DNA from: Pseudobutyrivibrio xylanivorans
GTDB lineage: Bacteria; Bacillota; Clostridia; Lachnospirales; Lachnospiraceae
DNA: 64,000 bases
Direction: 5' to 3'
Assembly (NCBI RefSeq): GCF_010906925.1
Contig: NZ_VTVE01000001.1
Span: 496,001-560,000, forward strand
Part shown: piece after piece, positions 37,408 to 44,170 of the stretch
Position numbering within the stretch: the stretch's first letter is position 1
How the letters are laid out: each line of letters opens with the position of its first letter
Notes under the pieces: generated by a model
The model's database searches: none
What the model saw: the letters and a program-made list of their open reading frames with translations, nothing else
Told to the model about the DNA's origin: nothing
Position numbers and translations under genes: made by a program

Positions 37408-38421
37408 ATGAAAAAGAAAATGGTAGCAGTTTTATTGCTTTCATCTATGGTATTTGCAGGTTGTGCAAAAGAGGAGGCTCCTGAAGTGGTAGAGCCTACT
37501 GTAGAGGCAACTGATGATTCAAAAGAAGAAGCTAAACCAGAAGAGGAAAAGGAAGAAGAGGCACTCTTTGATTATGACGCTCTTGGCATAAAACCAGTAG
37601 AATATGGTGATGAGTTTGAAATGGGTGAGAATCTTAAGGCTGGTCTTACAAACCTTATATATCCTGACTATGAAGATGGAAAATGGGATAATAGCAAGCT
37701 AGCAGATGATGATAGCTGGAAGGATTCATTTATTAGCTCATATCTTCAGAATAGCTGGTTTTCTTTTGACTATATGAATCAAGTTGGAGAGAACTCTGAT
37801 GGAATCATGTCTAAGGAGCAGGTAGAATATGCCCAGTATTCGCTTACAGGAACCTATATTGAATTTGACGATGGTGTAGATTTGAGTCAGGCTTCTAGTG
37901 GATTTGGCATAGGAGAGATTGACTCATATACAGTTGATAAATATGACAAGGAAGATGACACAGTAGAAATTACTGTTAAATATTCTAAGTATGAAGAAAT
38001 AGCAGCTTCTGAGCCAGGTGATCCAGATCACGCTTTTGATGTAAAGGTTGTTTTAAAGAAGGATCCATATAGCTGTTTTGATGGTTACAATGTAGTTTCT
38101 TTAGAGAAGACGGAGACAACTGAGTCGCTTGAAGCAGACAACAAGACACATTATGTGTATGGTGATATTTTAGATTACGATTTGACAAACAATTGGATTT
38201 ATCTTGAGTATCCTTATGGTGATGATTACACTGCTGGCAATGCATACTTCGACCACTTCCTTACAATAGATTGCTCAGACAATCCTGGGCTTATTGATGA
38301 GGCTAAGGCTTTACAGGAATCAGGTGTTTGGCAGATTAAAGTAGGCTTTACATTTGATGGCTCTGTTAAAGTTCCTTTTGAGACTATAAAGGGAACTTCT
38401 GTAGATGAAGCTGACAGATAA
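37408..38421 (+). CDS. Predicted lipoprotein, unknown function
   Basis: A 337-residue exported protein. Signal peptide with lipobox FAGC (Cys19), an acidic linker rich in E, A and K to about residue 52, then a soluble domain of about 285 residues with many Tyr, Asp and Trp. No known catalytic motif is visible. A tight AGGAGGA ribosome site supports the start. It precedes the LytTR two-component pair, which could suggest a link, but that pair has its own likely promoter. Confidence 0.8.
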   Translation: MKKKMVAVLLLSSMVFAGCAKEEAPEVVEPTVEATDDSKEEAKPEEEKEEEALFDYDALGIKPVEYGDEFEMGENLKAGLTNLIYPDYEDGKWDNSKLADDDSWKDSFISSYLQNSWFSFDYMNQVGENSDGIMSKEQVEYAQYSLTGTYIEFDDGVDLSQASSGFGIGEIDSYTVDKYDKEDDTVEITVKYSKYEEIAASEPGDPDHAFDVKVVLKKDPYSCFDGYNVVSLEKTETTESLEADNKTHYVYGDILDYDLTNNWIYLEYPYGDDYTAGNAYFDHFLTIDCSDNPGLIDEAKALQESGVWQIKVGFTFDGSVKVPFETIKGTSVDEADR

Positions 38422-38474
38422 TTTTTTACATTATTAGGTTTTTACAACGTGAAGCTTGTACACAATAAGTTCGC

Positions 38475-38503
38475 TTGCACGTGATTTAATTTTGAGTTAT
38501 TTT
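38475..38503 (+). promoter_or_regulatory. Promoter candidate giving a leaderless response-regulator mRNA
   Basis: TTGCAC (38475-38480), 17-base spacer, TATTTT (38498-38503). Seven bases on is the ATG at 38510, so transcription could begin at or next to the start codon. A CGTGAAGC/GCTTGCACG hairpin (38449-38481) overlaps the -35 and could be an operator. Confidence 0.4.
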
Positions 38504-38509
38504 ATAACC

Positions 38510-39214
38510 ATGATTAATGTATGTATTGTAGAAGATGAATTAGAACAAGCCAATTTGCTTAAGAGCTATATTGATAAGTATAGTGACATAAAGAATCAGC
38601 AGTTTTCCATTCATTATTTGCCAGATGGAATTGACCTTGTAGATGATTACAGCGGTCAATTCGATATTATTTTGCTTGATATTCAGATGAAGCATCTTGA
38701 TGGAATGGCAGCTGCGGAGAAGATTCGCAAGGTGGATCCGGATGTAGTGATTATTTTTATTACATCCACGGTCCAGTATGCGGTTCAGGGATATTCTGTG
38801 GATGCATTAGGTTATGTGCTTAAGCCAGTGCCTTACGCCCAGTTTGAGCAGCTTTTTGACAAGGCTATTGTTAGAGTTCAGGCAAGACAAAAGCATGTAT
38901 ATGTAAAAGTATCCGTTGATGATAAGCAGATAAAACTGGATTGTGACAACATCTATTACATTGAGAGCCAGCGCAATAATGTGATTATTCATTGCAAGGA
39001 GCAGGATTATGTGACGGCAGGACCTTTAAAGCGATTTGAGGAAATGCTACTTAGTCATGGATTTAGTAAGTGCCACAATGCATATCTTATCAATTTATCT
39101 TGTGTAGAGGCAGTACAGAAGGAAGAGGTAATACTTACTTCTGGGGTGATACTACCAATCAGTAGAGCCAAGAAAAAGGAATTTATGGCTGCACTGACTG
39201 AGGATATTTTATAA
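38510..39214 (+). CDS. LytTR-family response regulator
   Basis: A 234-residue two-component regulator. The receiver domain (1-125) has the acidic pair Glu8/Asp9, the phosphate acceptor Asp57 in LLDIQM, and the conserved lysine in YVLKP. A LytTR DNA-binding domain (about 135-232) follows, with IYYIESQRNNVIIHC and HGFSKCHNAYLINLSCV. An in-frame TTG at 38456 would add 18 residues of unlikely sequence. No Shine-Dalgarno precedes the ATG at 38510, which begins MINVCIVED as expected. Partner kinase gene lies 22 bases downstream. Confidence 0.9.
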   Translation: MINVCIVEDELEQANLLKSYIDKYSDIKNQQFSIHYLPDGIDLVDDYSGQFDIILLDIQMKHLDGMAAAEKIRKVDPDVVIIFITSTVQYAVQGYSVDALGYVLKPVPYAQFEQLFDKAIVRVQARQKHVYVKVSVDDKQIKLDCDNIYYIESQRNNVIIHCKEQDYVTAGPLKRFEEMLLSHGFSKCHNAYLINLSCVEAVQKEEVILTSGVILPISRAKKKEFMAALTEDIL

Positions 39215-39236
39215 AAATGGTAAGAGGTTAAGTTCT

Positions 39237-40595
39237 ATGGATTTTACAGCTTTTTTAACCCCTGCTAATTTGCAGGACACACCTAGATTATTTACCGCTA
39301 TAGCTGAATGGCTGGCGGTTTTTGTTTATTTCAATATCTATAAAAGACGCCATCATGATAAGGTGTTTGTTTTTCAATGTATATTCACCTTTATCTTGAT
39401 TGGGGCCTTTCAATTTGTGGCAGGTATTTTGCCACTTAGTTTCTGGATTCCTACAATGATAGGTGCAGTAGGACTCATGTATGCATCTCTTTATTTTGTC
39501 TTAGAGATTAAGCCAAAGGACTGTGGAGTTATCACTACACATGCATTTGTTTTGGCTGAGTTTGCAGCCAGCTTATATAAGCAGCTTTTTGTATGGTTTG
39601 TGGCTATTACAGGCAGGGATGGTTTTATTTCTTCGTTTGTCATTATGGTTATTGTCTTTGCCCTGACTTATATGCTTTACTACAGGATTGAGAAGGGCAA
39701 TATTGCTCCAGACAGAAATATCAATATTAATAACAGAGAGCTTATAAGTGTACTTGCAACAGGCATTGGTGCCTTTATTATGTCAAACATAAGCTTTGTA
39801 AATACGCGTACACCATTTTCAGCTACAGAAAATATGCTGTATGTTAGAACTTTAGTTGATTTCGGAGGCATGCTTATGCTTATGACTCAGATGGGTCGAA
39901 GAAATGAGCTTACTTTGAAAAATGAGAGTAATGAGATCAACCAGCTTTTCCAGAAGCAGTACGAGCAGTACAAGCTTGCGGTAGATAATTCTGAGGCTCT
40001 TCGCAAGGAAATGCATGATATGAAGCATTATGTTATGGCTCTTAAAAACGAGGATAATCCTGAAAAGAGAGCGGAAGTTCTAGACGATATGGAACAGGCC
40101 ATCGCTATTCAAGAATCATTTATGAATACCGGCAACAAGGTCCTAGATGTTATTCTTACCACCAAGAGTCTTCAGTGCCAAAAGAAGAAAATCACTTTAA
40201 ATGCAATGGTGGATGGAGATTTGCTTGGAGAAATACATGTAAAGGATATTTGTTCTTTATTTGGAAATGTTTTAGATAATGCTATTGAAGCAACGCAGCA
40301 GCTTGAGGATGAGGAAAAGAGAATCATCACCCTTTCAGTGAGAAGACGTAATCAGTTTATTATTGTGGAATGTGAGAACTGTTCAGATAGTGAAAATGTA
40401 AGGCTTCGTTCTAGTCATAATAAGCGCAGATTTAGAAAGGATAATCTTCCTCGCACTACAAAGAAAGATAATGTTAAGCATGGATTTGGCCTTAAGTCCA
40501 TTGCTCAAGTGGCTGAAAAGTACGGCGGAGCAATGAACTGCTCATACGAAGATGGTTGGTTTAAAGTTAAAGTGCTGCTGAGCACTAAAATTTAA
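39237..40595 (+). CDS. GHKL-type sensor histidine kinase (AgrC/LytS-like)
   Basis: A 452-residue membrane kinase. Six or so hydrophobic helices lie in residues 15-215. A coiled linker leads to the phosphorylation region KEMHDMKHYVMAL and a GHKL ATPase domain with the N box FGNVLDNAIEAT and a terminal HGFGLKSIAQVAEKYGG. The type is typical of peptide- or quorum-sensing systems paired with LytTR regulators. No obvious signal-peptide gene was found next to it. AAGAGG precedes the ATG. Confidence 0.9.
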   Translation: MDFTAFLTPANLQDTPRLFTAIAEWLAVFVYFNIYKRRHHDKVFVFQCIFTFILIGAFQFVAGILPLSFWIPTMIGAVGLMYASLYFVLEIKPKDCGVITTHAFVLAEFAASLYKQLFVWFVAITGRDGFISSFVIMVIVFALTYMLYYRIEKGNIAPDRNININNRELISVLATGIGAFIMSNISFVNTRTPFSATENMLYVRTLVDFGGMLMLMTQMGRRNELTLKNESNEINQLFQKQYEQYKLAVDNSEALRKEMHDMKHYVMALKNEDNPEKRAEVLDDMEQAIAIQESFMNTGNKVLDVILTTKSLQCQKKKITLNAMVDGDLLGEIHVKDICSLFGNVLDNAIEATQQLEDEEKRIITLSVRRRNQFIIVECENCSDSENVRLRSSHNKRRFRKDNLPRTTKKDNVKHGFGLKSIAQVAEKYGGAMNCSYEDGWFKVKVLLSTKI

Positions 40596-40606
40596 GTACT
40601 ATTGTA

Positions 40607-40801
40607 TGTTACTATTCACAGTGACTCCACTCGCATTCATAATGGAAGTCTTACAGACTTCTTTCTCAGTGCTAACGCACTTAACATTATTCATGTGGGT
40701 GGAGTCACTGATTCCAGTTTATAAATATTTAAAGATCATTCTCTTACATGCAAGCATGACGAGAATTAATCTTTAAATATTTATAACTGTGAATAGTAAC
40801 A
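40607..40801. repeat. 195-bp branched element with 15-bp perfect terminal inverted repeats
   Basis: This takes up most of the 330-base gap after the kinase gene. The ends TGTTACTATTCACAG and CTGTGAATAGTAACA are perfect inverted repeats. Inside are two further arms: GTGACTCCAC/GTGGAGTCAC (40621/40699), carrying GAAGTCT-tac-AGACTTC and GTGC-taac-GCAC tips, and ATAAATATTTAAAGAT/ATCTTTAAATATTTAT, with a CATGCAAGCATG tip. The layout is a three-way junction. It may be a miniature inverted-repeat element or a folded RNA. No clear target duplication is seen. Confidence 0.75.
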
Positions 40802-40833
40802 TTTTATATTGCAAGTTATCCTTGATTTTTTAC

Positions 40834-40862
40834 AAGTTGTCCTTCGGGGCAACTTTTTTTTT
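40834..40862 (+). terminator. Rho-independent terminator before the GH3 gene
   Basis: AAGTTGTCC-TTCG-GGGCAACTT followed by a run of T. A UUCG loop makes it very stable. It would end transcription from the two-component operon. Confidence 0.92.
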
Positions 40863-40925
40863 ACCTCCGTGATAAATTATTCTCAAGCTTATGTTTAATA
40901 TGTATGGAGCTAACGGAGGAATTAA

Positions 40926-43286
40926 ATGGACGCAAAAGAAATAATTGCACAGCTTTCTTTGGTTGAGAAGGCTGCTCTATTAAGCGGAAAAAATGAATGG
41001 GAAACCCGAGATATCCCACGACTTAATATCCAGTCAATTTCTTTTTCTGATGGACCTCATGGTTTGAGACGTCAGGAAGGAGCGGGAGATCATCTAGGTC
41101 TAAATGCTTCACTTCCAGCAACATGTTTTCCAACGGCGGCAACAGTTGCCAATAGTTGGGATGAAAAACTTGGCGAAGAAATTGGTGAAGCACTTGGAGA
41201 AGAGGCATTAGCTCAAAATGTAGATGTGCTTTTGGGGCCAGGACTTAATATGAAGCGTTCACCTCTTTGCGGTAGAAACTTCGAGTATTTTTCTGAAGAT
41301 CCAATTTTGGCTGGAAAAATGGCTGCATCTTATGTTAGAGGAATTCAGAGCAAGCATGTGTATTCTTGCCCAAAGCATTTTGCAGTTAACTCAAGAGAGT
41401 ATCGTCGAATGGCAATGAATGCTGTTGTGGACGAGAGAACACTTAGAGAGATTTACCTTACAGCTTTTGAAATAGCAATAAAAGAAGGTGGGGCAAAGAC
41501 AATTATGTCAGCCTACAACGAGGTAAATGGAAAATACGCCAATGAAAACGAGCATCTTCTAGTAGACATTCTGAGAAATGAATGGGGATTTGATGGCCTT
41601 GTTGTAACAGACTGGGGCGCAAGCAATGACCATGTGGCAGGTGTTAAATGCCAGTCAAATGTAGAGATGCCAAATCCAGGACTTGATTCTGCAAGAGAAA
41701 TTATAAAGGCAGCTACTGAGGGTGAGGGCAGAATCACAGAAGAGGAGATTGATAGAGCGATTCTTCCTATTATCGAGGCAGCTATTTACTTTAAAGAAAA
41801 TGATCATAATAAGGGATTTGATAAAGAAGCTCATCATGCTATAGCAAAGAAAGCGGCAGTGAATTCTGCAGTGCTTTTAAAGAATGATGAAGATATTCTT
41901 CCGCTTAAGGCGGGAACAAAGGTCTGTTTGAGGGGACCATTTGTGGATAAGCCTCGTTACCAGGGATCAGGTAGTTCACAAGTTAATTCAACAAAGGTTG
42001 AGACAATCGCAGAGGAAATTAAAAAGTATGACCTTGTAATTGAAGATAATCCAGAAGCAGCTGACGTAGTGCTTTTCTTCTTTGGACTTGATGAAATCGC
42101 TGAAAGCGAAGGAGCAGACAGAATGTCTATTGATGTTCCTGAATATCAAATCAAAGAGCTGGAGAATCTTACAGTATTTAATAAGCATATTGTAGGCGTA
42201 ATGAGTGCAGGTTCTTCTGTGAAGATGCCATGGCTTGATAATCTTCAGGCATTGCTCCATGGATACCTTACAGGTCAGGCAGGTGCATCAGCCCTCCTTG
42301 ACATTATTACAGGGAAGGAAATTCCTACAGGTAAATTGTCAGAGTCATATCCATTTGCCTACACTGATTGCTCAATCGTAAATTATGCAGATACAGAAAA
42401 GAGAAATCTTCAGTATCGCGAAGGACCATTTATTGGATATCGCTATTACGATACAGCTGACGTGGCAGTTCAGTTCCCATTTGGATATGGACTTAGCTAT
42501 ACAACATTTGACTACAGCAATTTAACAGTAACTGACAGTGGAGTGAAATTTAAGATAACAAACACTGGAAGCCGAGATGGTGCAGAGATTGCTCAGTTAT
42601 ATGTAGGTAAAAAAGATACCGGTCTTATTCGTCCAAAGAAAGAGCTTAAGGGATTTAAGAAGGTATGGATTAATGCAGGAGAGTCTGCAGAGGTAGAAAT
42701 TCCATTTGACGACAAGACATTCCGCTATTTCTCAACTGTTTCTAACAAGTGGGAGATTGAGGCAGGAGAGTATCAAATCTACGTTGGAGCAAATGTAGCT
42801 GATATTAAGCTCTCTGGAGAGATTTCAAAGGAAGGTACTATCGCAGAATTACCATATAACATAGATGATTTGCCAAGTTACAAGAGTGGCAAGGTAAGAA
42901 ATGTTCACTATGAAGAATTTGAAAAGCTTTATGCTAGACCACTTCCAGAGGAAAAGGTAGGTCCACTTGATATTAATGATGCTCTTTGTCAGATGAAGGA
43001 TGCCAAAAGCGGTCTTTGTCGTTTGGTTTACAAAATATTAAAGAACAATCTTGATAAATCTTATGAAAAGGGTATTCCAGATTTAAATACTATGTTTATT
43101 TACAACATGCCATTTAGAGCTATGAGTAAGATGACAGCCGGTGCAGTATCCCGAGATATGGCCGAGAGCATTGTAACTATCGCTAACGGACATTTCTTCA
43201 GAGGCCTAGGCGGTGTCATTGGTGGATTCTTCAAGAATCGCCGTGCTAATAAAAAATACGAAGCACATCTTAATCATGTGGAATAA
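40926..43286 (+). CDS. GH3 beta-glucosidase, usual domain order
   Basis: A 786-residue glycoside hydrolase family 3 enzyme without signal peptide, so it acts in the cytoplasm on imported oligosaccharides. The N-terminal TIM-barrel domain comes first (FSDGPHGLR, KHFAVNSRE, predicted nucleophile Asp229 in VVTDWGASND). The C-terminal alpha/beta sandwich follows (AVLLKNDEDILPL, GSGSSQVN), then a fibronectin-III-like domain (FPFGYGLSYTTFDYS ... ELKGFKKV). About 110 extra residues at the end lack a known match. ACGGAGGAA precedes the ATG. Substrate (glucoside or xyloside) cannot be fixed by eye. Confidence 0.92.
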   Translation: MDAKEIIAQLSLVEKAALLSGKNEWETRDIPRLNIQSISFSDGPHGLRRQEGAGDHLGLNASLPATCFPTAATVANSWDEKLGEEIGEALGEEALAQNVDVLLGPGLNMKRSPLCGRNFEYFSEDPILAGKMAASYVRGIQSKHVYSCPKHFAVNSREYRRMAMNAVVDERTLREIYLTAFEIAIKEGGAKTIMSAYNEVNGKYANENEHLLVDILRNEWGFDGLVVTDWGASNDHVAGVKCQSNVEMPNPGLDSAREIIKAATEGEGRITEEEIDRAILPIIEAAIYFKENDHNKGFDKEAHHAIAKKAAVNSAVLLKNDEDILPLKAGTKVCLRGPFVDKPRYQGSGSSQVNSTKVETIAEEIKKYDLVIEDNPEAADVVLFFFGLDEIAESEGADRMSIDVPEYQIKELENLTVFNKHIVGVMSAGSSVKMPWLDNLQALLHGYLTGQAGASALLDIITGKEIPTGKLSESYPFAYTDCSIVNYADTEKRNLQYREGPFIGYRYYDTADVAVQFPFGYGLSYTTFDYSNLTVTDSGVKFKITNTGSRDGAEIAQLYVGKKDTGLIRPKKELKGFKKVWINAGESAEVEIPFDDKTFRYFSTVSNKWEIEAGEYQIYVGANVADIKLSGEISKEGTIAELPYNIDDLPSYKSGKVRNVHYEEFEKLYARPLPEEKVGPLDINDALCQMKDAKSGLCRLVYKILKNNLDKSYEKGIPDLNTMFIYNMPFRAMSKMTAGAVSRDMAESIVTIANGHFFRGLGGVIGGFFKNRRANKKYEAHLNHVE

Positions 43287-43319
43287 CTATCGTAAATACG
43301 GATTAGTGAAGGAGTAGAA

Positions 43320-43871
43320 ATGAGATTTTGGAAGGATTTTGTAGAGAAACATCCTGCTATTGCTAAGTGGGTTCGAGAAGGTGGCTTGTTTGTAATTGTT
43401 AGTAATTTGATTACAGTTTTCAAGTATTTGCTTCTCACATTTTTACCTGCAGCATTTGCATTTATGGGTGACAGGTCATTTGGATGGCCTGGAATACCTC
43501 TTACAATCGCAGGAGAGACATTCCAGTGGAACATATTAGGCTACGACCAAGCCCATGGCGGATTGGCATATTTTACAGCTTATATGATTGCAATGGTTAT
43601 TGGAGAATGTATTAATTTCCCAATTCAGAAATTATTCGTTTTCCGCAATCATGACAAGCCAGGCAAGCAGATAGCATGGTATATTGTTGCATTTATTATT
43701 ATCACTTGCATCGTAAACTCAATTAATTGTATCTGGGTTGCTGTTGCAGGAAAATTCGTCGCTCCATTTGTATACAACATCGGAACAACAGTACTAAACG
43801 GAGGCGTTTCAATGATAGTCTTCTTCTTCGTGAACAAGATTATTTTCCCAGAAACACCAAAGAATGAATAA
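43320..43871 (+). CDS. GtrA-like membrane protein
   Basis: A 183-residue protein with four hydrophobic helices (about 22-48, 80-102, 117-142, 150-175). The phrase NFPIQKLFVFRN between helices is typical of the GtrA/DPMS flippase-like family, whose members help move lipid-linked sugars across the membrane. It sits 34 bases after the GH3 gene, with AAGGAG before the ATG, and is probably co-transcribed. No glycosyltransferase partner is adjacent. Confidence 0.75.
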   Translation: MRFWKDFVEKHPAIAKWVREGGLFVIVSNLITVFKYLLLTFLPAAFAFMGDRSFGWPGIPLTIAGETFQWNILGYDQAHGGLAYFTAYMIAMVIGECINFPIQKLFVFRNHDKPGKQIAWYIVAFIIITCIVNSINCIWVAVAGKFVAPFVYNIGTTVLNGGVSMIVFFFVNKIIFPETPKNE

Positions 43872-43893
43872 CTTTATGTAACTATCGATATTC

Positions 43894-44049
43894 CGTCAGT
43901 TACGTCGACAATCCTTAGTATTTCTTCGCTCATCTAACACGAAACTTAGCACATGCAGAGCATGTGTACATACTAAAAACTTTCCTTTCAGTCAGTTTTT
44001 AGCATGATGTTTTCGCTTAAGAAATCTAAGAGATTGTCTACTACTGACT
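43894..44049 (-). repeat. AG/GTA hairpin family, giant copy C in reverse orientation
   Basis: Read on the minus strand: outer stem GTCAGT...ACTGAC with AG and GTA internal loop, then GACAATCTCTTAG against CTAAGGATTGTC, and a trailing GG. The usual tip is replaced by about 90 bases holding further hairpins (CTAAAAACT/AGTTTTTAG, ACATGCTCTGCATGT, CTAA/TTAG). It lies head to head with copy D in the 299-base gap before the second GH3 gene. Confidence 0.65.
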
Positions 44050-44063
44050 GGTATATACAGGAG

Positions 44064-44146
44064 CTGGTAGACAACAAGCTCTTAAGTCTCTGGAGAATGA
44101 CATGTAGTCATCGGAAGAGACTTTAAGGCTTGTGGGCGTGACCAGC
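44064..44146 (+). repeat. AG/GTA hairpin family, copy D
   Basis: Outer stem GCTGGT/ACCAGC, inner arm ACAAGCTCTTAAGTCTCT against AGAGACTTTAAGGCTTGT, and the standard ATGACATGTAGTCAT tip. Compared with copies H and I the arm has changed at both strands (ACAATC/GATTGT to ACAAGC/GCTTGT, CTGAG/CTCAG to CTTAA/TTAAG). The 3' loop reads GTG instead of GTA. It ends 24 bases before the start codon of the next gene. Confidence 0.85.
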
Positions 44147-44170
44147 GGAGAGAAGGAAGGAGAAGAGAGA

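Noticed and set aside
43360-43380. tRNA-like GGTTCGAG motif
   Set aside because: Lies within the GtrA-like coding sequence and lacks acceptor or anticodon arms; no tRNA gene was found in the window.
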